NCBI GenBank assembly: GCA_002392915.1
Contig: DGHQ01000002.1
Location: 1 to 64,000 of the forward strand
DNA length: 64,000 nt
Direction of reading: 5' to 3'
Source: Bacteroidales bacterium UBA3844
GTDB taxonomy: Bacteria > Bacteroidota > Bacteroidia > Bacteroidales > Paludibacteraceae
Shown here: positions 25,095 to 34,391 of the stretch, piece after piece
Layout of the letters: each line of letters begins with the position of its first letter
How positions within the stretch are numbered: the first letter of the stretch is position 1
The notes under the pieces: generated by a model
The model's database searches: none
What the model was told of the DNA's origin: nothing
Seen by the model: the letters and a program-made list of their open reading frames with translations, nothing else
Translations under genes and position numbers: made by a program

Positions 25095-27416
25095 TTATGC
25101 TGTTGTATAAATTTGTTCCTCCAATTCTTTAATCGCTTTCTCGAATCCTGCCGGACCACCAAACAGTTTGACGATTTTCGTCGGCTTACCAATCTCGTTG
25201 AAAGGAGGAATCTCAAGGATATCCGCTCTTTCAAAGTCGAGAATTCCATTCTGAGCATACTTGTCAAGAAGAGATTCAAGCACTTCTCTTGCTTTGCCCT
25301 CATACTTGCCGAAATAGTTTCTTTTCTTTACGTTGTTGGCTCTCTCTTTGCGAGTGAGTGGTTTCTGATCGAACGCCACATGGCAGATGACATCAAAAAT
25401 ATCTGCATCCTTCAACGCCTCATTCTTCTCCCTTACCGCATCAATAAGTATGGCATACTCTTTCAACTCGTCAAGCACTGCCTGCTTGCGTTCAGCCTCA
25501 GACCATATTTTGATGAAAGAATCCAAGTTTTCAAATCGACCTCTCAATTTGTTTCTAGCAAAAGTTCTGACGGATTCCGTCTTCATCGTCTTGCCATCCT
25601 CTCCAAGCACGCTTACAAACTCATGCTCGATATTTATCTCTTTTCCTTCGACGAGATATTTCATTTTCTCTTCCCTCACCATACTTGGCTCATCATCCGA
25701 ATCATCATGAAATTTGTATTCTTTACAGTCGCGTTTCATAGGAGGTTCTGGATCTCCGTCAAAATCAGGATCCTTGAATTTAGCAGTCGCATTGCGGAAG
25801 TCTAGGATTTCCAGATGCCATTTGCCTTTATCTTTTCGAAGACGTGTGCCACGACCGATAATCTGCTTAAACTCCGTCATGGATCCGATCTCCTTATCAA
25901 TGACGATGAGACCGCAAGTTTTGCAATCGACTCCAGTCGACAACATTTCAGAAGTGGTGACGACAACCGGATATGGCTCATCCACACTGATAAAATTATC
26001 CAACTGTTTCTTCCCCTCTTTATCTTCTCCCACAATGCGAGTCACATAGTAAGGATTCTTCTTACACATGTCTGAATTCAAGTCGACAAGCAACGAACGC
26101 ATTTCTGCAGCCTCCTCAATATCAGAGCAAAACACAATTGTCTTTGTCATCCTGCCTATATCGCAAAGCATCTTAGTAATTCGTCTTGCCACGACTTGCC
26201 TACGTAGTTTGATAGCCAAGTCTCTTCCAAAGTTTTGACGTTGGAAAAGTTTCTGAGTAATCTCTTTACCAAACAAATCCACCTCTCCTTCCTCAGGAGC
26301 CCAACCTTGCAAGTCGACATTAATGAAATCGTTGGTCACTCTATACGGAGCCAAGAAACCATCGTTGATTCCTTGTAATAGAGAATAAGTGTAGACAGGT
26401 TCACCAAAGTATTCGAGATTATTAGCATCACTGTCGACTTTTGGTGTAGCTGTCAGTCCAATCTGTGTTGCGCTCTCAAAATATTCAAGGATTTTTCTCC
26501 ACGCAGAATCCTCTTTTGCACTTCCTCTATGACACTCATCCACAATGATAAGGTCGAAGAAATCAGGTTTTACTTCAAGAAATGGATCAGGATCACCTTC
26601 TTTTCCTACCAGTTGATGGTATAGAGCCATATAGATTTCATAGGAAGAATCAATCTTATCCACCCCTTCTCCTACGCTCTTTACTTTTGTCATCACCTTC
26701 TTAAAAGGTTTGAAATCCTGAGCCATTGTCTGATCGATTAGAATGTTTCGATCCGCGAGATAAAGAATCTTTCTCTTGGCACCACTCTGGCGAAGTCTGT
26801 GAATAATTTGGAATGCAGTGAATGTTTTTCCTGTTCCTGTTGCCATCACCACAAGCACACGTTGTTGGCCTTTTGCAATAGCCTCAACAGTACGGTCTAC
26901 AGCAATACGTTGGTAGTATCGAGGCTCATGGCTATATGCATCGTAATAGAATGGAGTCTCTACAATTTTCTGCTCTTCAGGAGTATAGTTTTTAAAAGTG
27001 AGGTATCTGTTGTAAAGTTCTTCTTCAGTTGGGAACTCGTCCAATTTAAGTTCACGTTCCTTACCAGTAGTTAAATCGTGTTCCAAAAAAGCGTCACCAT
27101 TTGAAGAATATGCGAATTGAAGATCAAGAATCAGAGCATAGTCGATAGCCTGTTGTATTCCAGCACCTACCGAATGCTTATTATCTTTCGCCTCAACAAC
27201 AGCGATAGGCCTATTGTTATGATAAAGCAAATAATCAGCCTTTTTACCTTCCGCAGTGGAATGTTGGCTACCAGCAATAACAACACGACCATCCGTGAAG
27301 TAGTATTCCTCACGCATGTTCTGTCCAGTTTCCCAGCCCTTGTTTTTTAATGCTGGAGAAATGTATAGTGTTCGTATTTCTTGCTCTTTTAAATCCTTTT
27401 TGTTCGCTATACTCAT
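25095..27416 (-). CDS. hsdR: Type I restriction-modification endonuclease/translocase subunit (EcoEI-like)
   Basis: This 773-residue HsdR has the N-terminal PD-(D/E)XK nuclease region (KADYLLYHNNRPIAVVEAK, about 58-76). The SF2 motor follows: Walker A VMATGTGKTFT (about 190), DECHRGS (about 300), and helicase motif VI QIIGRGTRLRK (about 512). Its C-terminal domain resembles EcoEI-type HsdR. It translocates DNA and cleaves unmethylated sequence together with HsdM and HsdS. It is first in the operon, with a candidate -7 box at 27526-27533. Confidence 0.95.
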   Translation of the reverse strand: MSIANKKDLKEQEIRTLYISPALKNKGWETGQNMREEYYFTDGRVVIAGSQHSTAEGKKADYLLYHNNRPIAVVEAKDNKHSVGAGIQQAIDYALILDLQFAYSSNGDAFLEHDLTTGKERELKLDEFPTEEELYNRYLTFKNYTPEEQKIVETPFYYDAYSHEPRYYQRIAVDRTVEAIAKGQQRVLVVMATGTGKTFTAFQIIHRLRQSGAKRKILYLADRNILIDQTMAQDFKPFKKVMTKVKSVGEGVDKIDSSYEIYMALYHQLVGKEGDPDPFLEVKPDFFDLIIVDECHRGSAKEDSAWRKILEYFESATQIGLTATPKVDSDANNLEYFGEPVYTYSLLQGINDGFLAPYRVTNDFINVDLQGWAPEEGEVDLFGKEITQKLFQRQNFGRDLAIKLRRQVVARRITKMLCDIGRMTKTIVFCSDIEEAAEMRSLLVDLNSDMCKKNPYYVTRIVGEDKEGKKQLDNFISVDEPYPVVVTTSEMLSTGVDCKTCGLIVIDKEIGSMTEFKQIIGRGTRLRKDKGKWHLEILDFRNATAKFKDPDFDGDPEPPMKRDCKEYKFHDDSDDEPSMVREEKMKYLVEGKEINIEHEFVSVLGEDGKTMKTESVRTFARNKLRGRFENLDSFIKIWSEAERKQAVLDELKEYAILIDAVREKNEALKDADIFDVICHVAFDQKPLTRKERANNVKKRNYFGKYEGKAREVLESLLDKYAQNGILDFERADILEIPPFNEIGKPTKIVKLFGGPAGFEKAIKELEEQIYTTA

Positions 27417-27525
27417 AGGCGAAGGGTTTTATGGTATTCAAAAAACCGTCGTTCTCATTCACTTCAAAAAAATCACGAAATGAGGATACGGTCATTTTCA
27501 TCATCAGTTGTATGTTAGTCGATTA

Positions 27526-27533
27526 CAAAGATA
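27526..27533 (-). promoter_or_regulatory. Candidate -7 box for the hsdRMS operon
   Basis: The minus strand reads TATCTTTG (TAnnTTTG), about 110 bases before the hsdR start. No clear -33 partner is seen. A 64-codon ORF overlapping the hsdR start lies in the leader, without support as a gene. Confidence 0.4.
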
Positions 27534-27633
27534 AACAAAACTGACAAATGTCACCATGGTGTTGCTGATAAATAATAAATTGAAATATCTGATAATCTCA
27601 TAAAATCTACTTTGATTAATATAATACTATTGC

Positions 27634-27654
27634 GGGTAGGTTTGAAATCTGCCC
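27634..27654. repeat. Palindromic repeat family B, copy 2
   Basis: Same 21-base palindrome as at 19227, with two changes, flanked by CCTACAATC as in copy 3. Confidence 0.7.
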
Positions 27655-27724
27655 CTACAATCATGGAATTGAATGAACTATCTATTTAACGTCAATTCGA
27701 TGATTTGAATATTACTATATATCC

Positions 27725-27795
27725 CCTAACGGGGAATATCCGTCACCGTCATTATATCTACCGATATAAAACGCCTAACGGCGTAATTGGGGTTG
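27725..27795. repeat. Tandem small hairpins with CCTAACGG cores
   Basis: Two related palindromes, CCCCTAACGGGG (27726-27737) and CGCCTAACGGCG (27773-27784), are separated by AT-rich sequence containing ATATCTACCGATAT. It is probably another intergenic repeat family; no coding sequence is seen. Together with copy 2 of family B it fills most of the 469-base gap between hsdR and the TetR gene. Confidence 0.5.
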
Positions 27796-27825
27796 CATCA
27801 TTGATCTTCGAACTCCCATTAACGC

Positions 27826-27854
27826 AAAAAAGACGGAGATGCCTCCGTCTTTTT
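27826..27854 (-). terminator. Rho-independent terminator of the TetR-type gene
   Basis: GACGGAG (27832-27838) pairs with CTCCGTC (27843-27849) with loop ATGC. An A-tract on the left serves the minus strand, and a T-tract on the right makes it usable in both directions. Confidence 0.8.
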
Positions 27855-27885
27855 CATTATCAATAGATTTTAATCTTTTACAATC

Positions 27886-28464
27886 TCATTTGCTCTCAAA
27901 TCCTTTTCTAAGGAAATCCAAAAGCAGATTTTTCTTTTTCGCTATCTCCAACGCAAATTCGCCACGGATATATGGCAATTCCATTCCCTTCAACGCACTT
28001 TGCAACACCAATGCCGCAAATGCAGGGTCTGGCACGTCCATCGTCCCGGCTGCCTTTCCCTCCTCCAACAACAATCGTAGATAGTTTCGCTCACTGAAAT
28101 CCAAACGTCTTCTCACTCGCTCCACCAAATTCTGATTCTGGAAAAACTCTGCAGTCAGGCCTCCATTTCTAATCACAATATCCCGCACTGCATCCAGACG
28201 GACGTAGATATAATCCGTCAGTCTCTCCATCGGCGATTTCGCAGGATTTGTCAGCAATTGCTTCAAATAATCACGTAGGGCAAGGGTCTCGGCACGGATC
28301 ACAGCGTAGAACACCTCGTCCTTATTCTTGAAATAAGTGTAAAGTGTACGACGACCTTTGTTCGCCGCATTGGCAATGTCGTTCATCGATGTGTTTGCAT
28401 AACCTTTGGTCGCAAACAACGTACGAGCCACATCAATCAATACATCCTTAGTATCCAAAACCAT
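27886..28464 (-). CDS. TetR/AcrR family transcriptional regulator
   Basis: The 192-residue protein has the TetR helix-turn-helix at residues 8-55 (ARTLFATKGYANTSMNDIAN, GRRTLYTYFKNKDEVFYAV). The helical ligand-binding domain follows and resembles those of Bacteroidales fatty-acid-type TetR regulators (TADRLTDYIYVRL-like helix, EFFQNQNLVERVRRRLDFSE). It acts as a repressor released by a small ligand (family knowledge). Its target is not evident: the next gene upstream is rsmE on the same strand, and no efflux gene is adjacent. Confidence 0.9.
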   Translation of the reverse strand: MVLDTKDVLIDVARTLFATKGYANTSMNDIANAANKGRRTLYTYFKNKDEVFYAVIRAETLALRDYLKQLLTNPAKSPMERLTDYIYVRLDAVRDIVIRNGGLTAEFFQNQNLVERVRRRLDFSERNYLRLLLEEGKAAGTMDVPDPAFAALVLQSALKGMELPYIRGEFALEIAKKKNLLLDFLRKGFESK

Positions 28465-28594
28465 TTCCCTCTGATTAGTAGTTAGTATTTCAATTCCTAG
28501 AAACTGTTTGATTTTGTTCTCTAAATTTAATAATCAAAACTAAGAGAACTTAATTTATAATGCTCGTTCTTGCGAACTTGCAGAAGATAATGGG

Positions 28595-28623
28595 GTTAGG
28601 ACGTTCCATCCTTAACAATCCTC
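28595..28623 (-). repeat. Repeat family A, diverged copy
   Basis: This is a 29-base sequence matching the minus orientation of the repeat at 42361-42389, with a few changes (GTTAGGACGTT, CTTAACAATCCTC). The flank towards 28555 (GCTCGTTCTTGCGAAC) is shared in inverse orientation with the repeat near 58442. It fills most of the tetR-rsmE gap. Confidence 0.6.
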
Positions 28624-28653
28624 AAATATATTTTTACAGTTTCTATATATGAT

Positions 28654-29364
28654 TTATTTAGCCATATCGTTTAATAAGACGACGGTGTGCACGGCAACAA
28701 CACCTGCAGTCTCTGTGCGAAGTCTGCTCTGCCCCATCAACACTGGCTCAAATCCATATTTCAATGATTCTTTCAGTTCAGCCGGACTGAAATCTCCTTC
28801 TGGTCCGATCAGCACAACGACGTCGGAACCAGGTTTGTACGACGAAGACAAATCCGTCCGTTCTGAATCAGACATACAATGAGCTATGAATTTCTGCGTC
28901 TCCTTGCATTTAGAGACAAAAGAAAGCATACTCACCGGTTCGTTGACGACCGGCAAGTATGCTTTTTTAGATTGTTTCATCGCCGAAACAGCGATCTTAT
29001 CCAAGCGATCCTTCTTCACGATTTTTCGTTCGGAATGCTCGCATATAATCGGAGTTATCTCATCTATGCCGATCTCTGTGGCTTTCTCAACAAACCACTC
29101 CAACCTCTCGATATTCTTCGTGGGAGCGATCGCAATATGTAGATGGTAGGGACGTTTCTCAAATTCTGAAAAAGACTCTACTATCTCCACCCCGCAACGC
29201 TTATGATTGGGATCAGAAATTCTCGCTTCATAATACCCTCCCTTGCCGTCGACAATCTGCAATGAGTCTCCTGCTTTCATTCTCAACACTTTGATGGCAT
29301 GATTGGATTCGTCCTCATCAAGCTTAAATGTCGAAAGAATATCGGGTGCGTAAAATAAAGCCAT
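28654..29364 (-). CDS. rsmE: 16S rRNA (uracil1498-N3)-methyltransferase
   Basis: The 236-residue protein has a short N-terminal PUA-like domain (HAIKVLRMKAGDSLQIVDGKGG, about 22-43) and a C-terminal SPOUT domain. The knot motifs VVLIGPEGDFSPAEL (about 181-195) and LRTETAGVVAVH (about 216-227) bind AdoMet. It methylates U1498 of 16S rRNA in the assembled 30S subunit. It lies 22 bases downstream of folD and is probably the last gene of ffh-folD-rsmE. Confidence 0.95.
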   Translation of the reverse strand: MALFYAPDILSTFKLDEDESNHAIKVLRMKAGDSLQIVDGKGGYYEARISDPNHKRCGVEIVESFSEFEKRPYHLHIAIAPTKNIERLEWFVEKATEIGIDEITPIICEHSERKIVKKDRLDKIAVSAMKQSKKAYLPVVNEPVSMLSFVSKCKETQKFIAHCMSDSERTDLSSSYKPGSDVVVLIGPEGDFSPAELKESLKYGFEPVLMGQSRLRTETAGVVAVHTVVLLNDMAK

Positions 29365-29386
29365 AGATGTTATAGATTAATTACAA

Positions 29387-30268
29387 TTACTTGTAAATTG
29401 CCTTCTTTCCTGCAAGAAGAGTGTTCTTCATCAAAGAGCAGATAGTCATCGGTCCGACACCGCCCGGCACTGGAGTGATGAAGCTGCACTTAGGAGCAAC
29501 GTTCTCAAAATCAACGTCTCCAGTCAACTTGAATCCAGACTTAGTCTGAGTGCTTGGCACACGAGTTGTGCCGACGTCGATGATCACAGCACCGTCTTTC
29601 ACCATATCAGCAGTCAAGAACTTAGGTGAACCCAAAGCTGCAATGATGATATCAGCCTGAAGAGTGATCTCCTTTAGATTCTTAGTATGGCTGTGGCAAA
29701 CTGTCACTGTAGCGTCGCCAGGGAATGCCTTCTGCATCATCAAAGACGCTACTGGCTTACCCACGATATTACTACGTCCGATCACCACACAATGTTTTCC
29801 GCTTGTCTCAATGTTGTAGCGTTTCAAAAGCTCCATGATTCCAGCTGGAGTGGCTGAAACGAATGCAGGCAAACCGATGCTTGTACGACCCACATTGATT
29901 GGGTGGAATCCATCCACATCCTTATGATAGTCGATTGCCTCGATCACCTTCTGCTCTGAGATATGCTTTGGCAATGGAAGCTGGACAATAAATCCGTCTA
30001 CATCAGGATCCTCGTTGAGCATCTTGATCTGCTCTAGAAGCTGCTCCTCTGTAATATCACTTTCAAAACTTAGTCTTGTAGATTTGAAACCACACTGCTC
30101 ACAAGCCTTCACCTTGCTTGCAACATAAGTCTCACTACCACCGTCGTGACCAACAATAATCACAGCCAAATGAGGAGTCTTTCCTCCATTTTTCTTGATC
30201 TCTGCGACCTCCGCTGCAATTTCTTGTTTAATCTGGTCAGCAACTGCTTTTCCGTCAATTAACTGCAT
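29387..30268 (-). CDS. folD: Bifunctional methylenetetrahydrofolate dehydrogenase/cyclohydrolase
   Basis: The 293-residue FolD has the catalytic Lys in ETYVASKVKACEQCGF (about 46-61) and the substrate motif VDGFIVQLPLPKH (about 92-104). The NADP-binding motif GRSNIVGKPVASL is at about 164-176, and FITPVPGGVGPMT is near the end. It interconverts 5,10-methylene- and 10-formyl-THF in the cytoplasm. It lies 29 bases after ffh on the same strand. Confidence 0.96.
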   Translation of the reverse strand: MQLIDGKAVADQIKQEIAAEVAEIKKNGGKTPHLAVIIVGHDGGSETYVASKVKACEQCGFKSTRLSFESDITEEQLLEQIKMLNEDPDVDGFIVQLPLPKHISEQKVIEAIDYHKDVDGFHPINVGRTSIGLPAFVSATPAGIMELLKRYNIETSGKHCVVIGRSNIVGKPVASLMMQKAFPGDATVTVCHSHTKNLKEITLQADIIIAALGSPKFLTADMVKDGAVIIDVGTTRVPSTQTKSGFKLTGDVDFENVAPKCSFITPVPGGVGPMTICSLMKNTLLAGKKAIYK

Positions 30269-30297
30269 AGTATATATGTGTCTAATTATCTACAAAT

Positions 30298-31611
30298 TTA
30301 TCTTCCGAATGGCAATTTGCCCTTATGCTGAGTCACCATTCTCATCATTTTCTTAGTGTCCTCAAACTGCTTTAGCAATCTGTTGACATCCTGCAATGAT
30401 GAGCCACTACCCTTAGCTATTCTCTGGCGACGTGAACCGTCGATGATGCTTGGGTTGGAACGCTCTTTCGGAGTCATTGAATAGATGATTGCCTCAATAC
30501 CCTTGAATGCGTCATCCTTGATGTCGATATCCTTGATTGCCTTGCCTACTCCTGGGATCATAGACGCCAACTCTTTCAAGTTACCCATCTTCTTGATCTG
30601 ATTGATCTGGCTCAAGAAATCGTTGAAATCGAAATTATTCTTCTTGATCTTCTCCTGAAGTTTGAGTGCCTCCTTCTCATCGATCGCTTTCTGTGCTCTG
30701 TCGACGAGGGAAACGATATCACCCATACCCAAGATACGTCCGGCCATACGGTTTGGATGGAACACGTCGATCGCATCAAGTTTCTCACCAGTACCAATAA
30801 ACTTGATTGGTTTGTCGACAACCTGGCGGATAGACAATGCTGCACCACCACGAGTATCACCATCCAACTTTGTAAGCACAACTCCGTCGAAATCCAAACG
30901 GTCGTTGAACTCTTTAGCTGTGTTGACAGCATCCTGACCTGTCATTGAATCGACAACGAACAGAGTCTCCTGCGGTTTGATTGCATCTTTGATAGCGGCG
31001 ATCTCCGTCATCATCTGCTCATCGATAGCCAAACGTCCGGCTGTATCGACGATGACAACATCACAGCTGTTTGCTTTTGCCTCAGCAACCGCATGCATTG
31101 CGATTTCAACAGCGTTTTTATTGTCTGGCTCACTATATACAGGCACACCGATCTGCTCACCAAGCACCTTCAACTGGTCGATAGCGGCAGGACGGTAGAT
31201 ATCACATGCAGCAAGAAGAGGACGTTTGTTCTTCTCTTTCTTAAGCATGTTGGCAAGTTTTCCTGAGAATGTTGTCTTACCTGAACCCTGCAAACCAGAC
31301 ATCAAAATGATAGCAGGATTTCCCTTGATGTTGATATCAGTAGCGACGCTACCCATCAACTCCACCAACTCGTCGTGGACAATCTTGACCATCATCTCTC
31401 CCGGTTTGACGGCTGTAAGCACGTTCTGACCAAGAGCCTTCTCCTTCACTGTGTCTGTGAAAGTCTTTGCGATTTTATAGTTTACATCGGCCTCCAACAA
31501 TGCCTTGCGGACATCCTTCAGAGTCTCAGCAACATTGATCTCGGTGATTTTACCCTCACCCTTTAATATCTTGAACGACCTTTCGAGTCTTTCACCTAAA
31601 CTTTCGAACAT
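30298..31611 (-). CDS. ffh: Signal recognition particle protein
   Basis: The 437-residue Ffh shows the N domain, then the GTPase G domain with GLQGSGKTTFSGKLA (about 105-119), DTAGR (about 190) and TKLDGDTRGG (about 246-255). The methionine-rich M domain contains the RNA-binding helix RQRIAKGSGSSLQDVNRLLK (about 399-418). It binds signal sequences and 4.5S/SRP RNA and delivers ribosomes to FtsY. The SRP RNA gene was not found in this window. Confidence 0.97.
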   Translation of the reverse strand: MFESLGERLERSFKILKGEGKITEINVAETLKDVRKALLEADVNYKIAKTFTDTVKEKALGQNVLTAVKPGEMMVKIVHDELVELMGSVATDINIKGNPAIILMSGLQGSGKTTFSGKLANMLKKEKNKRPLLAACDIYRPAAIDQLKVLGEQIGVPVYSEPDNKNAVEIAMHAVAEAKANSCDVVIVDTAGRLAIDEQMMTEIAAIKDAIKPQETLFVVDSMTGQDAVNTAKEFNDRLDFDGVVLTKLDGDTRGGAALSIRQVVDKPIKFIGTGEKLDAIDVFHPNRMAGRILGMGDIVSLVDRAQKAIDEKEALKLQEKIKKNNFDFNDFLSQINQIKKMGNLKELASMIPGVGKAIKDIDIKDDAFKGIEAIIYSMTPKERSNPSIIDGSRRQRIAKGSGSSLQDVNRLLKQFEDTKKMMRMVTQHKGKLPFGR

Positions 31612-31644
31612 AATATGTATTCAGTTTACTTGATTTCCATTTGA

Positions 31645-33189
31645 TTACTTAGCAAAACTTACCGCGCGTGTCTCTCTGATGACTGTGATCTTAACCTGAC
31701 CTGGATAAGTCATCTCATCCTGGATCTTCTTTGCGATTTCTGCCGACAATGTTTCAGTCTGCTTGTCGTCGATCTTATCAGCACCTACGATTACACGCAA
31801 CTCACGACCAGCCTGGATAGCGTATGTCTTGATAACTCCAGGGTAAGACAATGGAAGTTTCTCCAAATCATTCAATCTCTTGATGTAAGCCTCGACGATC
31901 TCACGACGTGCACCTGGACGAGCTCCACTGATTGCGTCACAAGCCTGAACGATTGGAGCAAGCAACGTCTCCATTTCAATCTCATCGTGGTGAGCTCCGA
32001 TAGCATTGCAGATTTCTGGTTTTTCCTTATACTTCTCAGCTATCTTCATACCAAGGATTGCGTGTGGCAATTCTGGCTCCTCATCCGAAACCTTACCAAT
32101 ATCGTGAAGCAAACCTGCACGTTTAGCCTTCTTTGAATTCAAACCAAGTTCGGATGCCATCACAGCACAAAGATTAGCAGTCTCACGTGCGTGCTGCAAC
32201 AAATTCTGTCCGTATGAAGAACGGTATTTCATCTTACCGATCAAACGGATCAAATCAGCATGTAGTCCATGGACACCAAGGTCGATAGTCGTACGGCGAC
32301 CAGTCTCAACGATCTCCTCCTCTACCTGCTTCTTAACCTTGGCAACGACCTCCTCGATACGAGCTGGGTGGATACGTCCGTCAGTCACCAACTGATGTAA
32401 CGCTAGACGGGCGATCTCACGTCTTACCGGATCGAATGAAGAAAGGACGATTGCCTCTGGAGTGTCATCAACAATGATTTCCACACCTGTAGCAGCCTCC
32501 AAAGCACGGATATTTCTACCCTCACGACCGATGATTCTACCCTTCACCTCGTCACTGTCGATATTGAAAACAGTCACTGAATTTTCGATTGCAGCCTCAG
32601 AAGCGACTCTCTGGATTGTCTGGATGACAATCTTCTTAGCCTCCTTATTGGCGTTCATCTTAGCCTCTTCCATGATATCGTTGACGTAGCTCATCGCATT
32701 TGTACGAGCCTCATCCTTTAACGAATTGATCAGCTGCTCCTTAGCTTCTGCGGCAGACAAGCCAGAGATTGTCTCCAACTGCTCCTGCTGACGTAAGATG
32801 ACCTTATCCAACTCACGACGCTGATCCTCGACCACCTGTTTCTGCTTATCTAAAGCCTCACGTGATTGGTCGGCACTCTGCTTTGCACGCTGCAACTCGC
32901 TCTGCTGACGAGCCAACTGCTCCTCACGCTGTTTTGCGCGCTGCTCAGCCTGAACTAACTTTTGATTTCGCTGATTGACCTGAGTTTCAAACTCACTCTT
33001 GTACTTGTTGTACTTTTCACGAGCCTCTAGATTTTTCTTTTCAAAAATCACTTTAGCCTCGTCCTCAGCCTTTTTGACGATATCCTCTGCACGGGATTTT
33101 AAAAGCGTATTGTTGATTACAAAAGCTATGGCAGCACCTATTGCCAAAGCCACAATCGCCACAATTACAATAATCAATATATTATCCAT
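31645..33189 (-). CDS. rny: Ribonuclease Y
   Basis: The 514-residue protein has an N-terminal membrane anchor (IIVIVAIVALAIGAAIAFVI, residues 5-24) and a long charged coiled coil to about residue 200. A KH domain (GRIIGREGRNIRALEAATG, about 216-234) and an HD domain (RAGLLHDIGKVSDEE, about 350-364) follow. It is an endoribonuclease that starts mRNA turnover at the membrane. It is separated from ffh by 33 bases; zapA lies 79 bases upstream. Confidence 0.96.
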   Translation of the reverse strand: MDNILIIVIVAIVALAIGAAIAFVINNTLLKSRAEDIVKKAEDEAKVIFEKKNLEAREKYNKYKSEFETQVNQRNQKLVQAEQRAKQREEQLARQQSELQRAKQSADQSREALDKQKQVVEDQRRELDKVILRQQEQLETISGLSAAEAKEQLINSLKDEARTNAMSYVNDIMEEAKMNANKEAKKIVIQTIQRVASEAAIENSVTVFNIDSDEVKGRIIGREGRNIRALEAATGVEIIVDDTPEAIVLSSFDPVRREIARLALHQLVTDGRIHPARIEEVVAKVKKQVEEEIVETGRRTTIDLGVHGLHADLIRLIGKMKYRSSYGQNLLQHARETANLCAVMASELGLNSKKAKRAGLLHDIGKVSDEEPELPHAILGMKIAEKYKEKPEICNAIGAHHDEIEMETLLAPIVQACDAISGARPGARREIVEAYIKRLNDLEKLPLSYPGVIKTYAIQAGRELRVIVGADKIDDKQTETLSAEIAKKIQDEMTYPGQVKITVIRETRAVSFAK

Positions 33190-33268
33190 TATTCTTAATT
33201 AAATTCATTTCTCTAAGCCAAAATTCTCATTTTGAGTTGCGACGAAATGATCTTTAAGGGTTTGGTAA

Positions 33269-33553
33269 TCAGCTGTGTTTCAATAACACAACATCTAAAT
33301 CAGAGTGTAGTTTATCCAAATTTTCCTCTAATTCTCTATCTGCGCCAATCTTCATCAACTTCGACACAGTAGCATCAATCAAAGCAAATCTCATAGCAGT
33401 CTCAATAGTCATATTCTTACTTTTGGACTGATATGCAATCAATTTTTTTTCTATTTCCTCTGCAGCCTCACGAAAATAATGCTCATTCCTAGGATCTACT
33501 TTAAGCTTTATTGTTCCGTTTGCAACATGTAAAGTAATTTCAATTTTATCCAT
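33269..33553 (-). CDS. zapA: Cell division protein ZapA
   Basis: The 94-residue protein has the ZapA start (KIEITLHVANGTIKLKVDP), an N-terminal beta strand followed by one long helix that forms the dimer/tetramer coiled coil. It crosslinks FtsZ filaments at the septum. Its start overlaps the stop of the small coiled-coil gene upstream, so both are translated together. The 79 bases between zapA and rny are too short for a 6S RNA, which sits beside zapA in some bacteria. Confidence 0.88.
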   Translation of the reverse strand: MDKIEITLHVANGTIKLKVDPRNEHYFREAAEEIEKKLIAYQSKSKNMTIETAMRFALIDATVSKLMKIGADRELEENLDKLHSDLDVVLLKHS

Positions 33554-33843
33554 TACTTAATCAAGGAAATACATTTATCTATTTTTTTTACCATTAGCCT
33601 TAAACGATCTCTTTCAGCTTTAGCTTGTTCTTCGTTGAGATTCAATGACTTGACCAATTTCAAGTTGTCGTATTGGGATTGCAACATGTCTTTTTCAACT
33701 GTCAAATCACGCAATTTCATTTCGATTTCGCTAATTTTTGCATTCAATTCCTTGTTTTTTTCGACCTCTGCCTCAAATCTTTCTATCAAGACTTTCACTT
33801 TGGCCTCCAAGGATACAAATTTATCTTGCTGATTCCCCGTCAT
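33553..33843 (-). CDS. Small coiled-coil protein paired with ZapA (ZapB-like role possible)
   Basis: I chose the ATG at 33843 (MTGNQQDKFVSLEAKVKV); a start at 33870 would add nine residues and is less likely. The 96-residue product is almost entirely heptad coiled coil (ERFEAEVEKNKELNAKISEI, DMLQSQYDNLKLVKS). Fixed pairing with zapA in Bacteroidales suggests a division-ring partner, analogous in shape to ZapB; direct homology is not shown here. Confidence 0.75.
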   Translation of the reverse strand: MTGNQQDKFVSLEAKVKVLIERFEAEVEKNKELNAKISEIEMKLRDLTVEKDMLQSQYDNLKLVKSLNLNEEQAKAERDRLRLMVKKIDKCISLIK

Positions 33844-33936
33844 AACACCAAAATTGTTGCGAATATACATATTTTTTTTGACAATTCACAATCATAAAGA
33901 AAATAATATGACTGAAATATGTAATTCACACAAAAA

Positions 33937-34383
33937 TCAGTACAACACCATATACGTTGCCTCTACTTCATAATCCATCTCATGATAGAAAAAGGATTTA
34001 TAATCATAAGGAGAATTAAAAAGTAATGCGGATGAATCTGGCTTATATTCAAATGATTCTCCATTTTCAAACTCTATAGTTATCCCATTAGGATATACAC
34101 TCTCCATCAACCACGGCATTTCATACTCTCTGCCGAATCCATAATCATCACTATATTGAATCACTAAAGCCTTCTCTCCACTTTTTATCATTATAGAATC
34201 TTCAGTAAAAATTAAAACACTTTCAAAACAATCAACATTTCCTACAGTCCCCTTAAAAATAATGTCTTGTGACGTTGAATTCTTTATATAAACGTCGACA
34301 TAAGTAGACTCACAGCTGACCAATACTAAAACAGTGACGACTGCCAAGATAATTCTTCCAAATAAATATTTTATGTCTGTCAT
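33937..34383 (-). CDS. Predicted lipoprotein of unknown function
   Basis: The 148-residue protein has a signal sequence (FGRIILAVVTVLVLVSC) with a lipobox ending LVSC at about residue 24 and a polar, beta-rich mature part (STYVDVYIKNSTSQDI, FENGESFEYKPD). It is not a family I recognise. It lies 8 bases downstream of the outer-membrane-like gene and is probably co-transcribed with it from the promoter near 35165. Confidence 0.7.
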   Translation of the reverse strand: MTDIKYLFGRIILAVVTVLVLVSCESTYVDVYIKNSTSQDIIFKGTVGNVDCFESVLIFTEDSIMIKSGEKALVIQYSDDYGFGREYEMPWLMESVYPNGITIEFENGESFEYKPDSSALLFNSPYDYKSFFYHEMDYEVEATYMVLY

Positions 34384-34391
34384 AATATCAA

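Noticed and set aside
27310..27504. 64-codon minus-strand ORF overlapping the hsdR start, possible leader peptide
   Set aside because: No recognisable sequence, different frame from hsdR, and most of its second half overlaps the conserved hsdR coding start.
33190..33268. Possible 6S RNA between rny and zapA
   Set aside because: Only 79 bases, far below the usual 6S RNA length of about 180-190, and no long rod-like pairing was seen.
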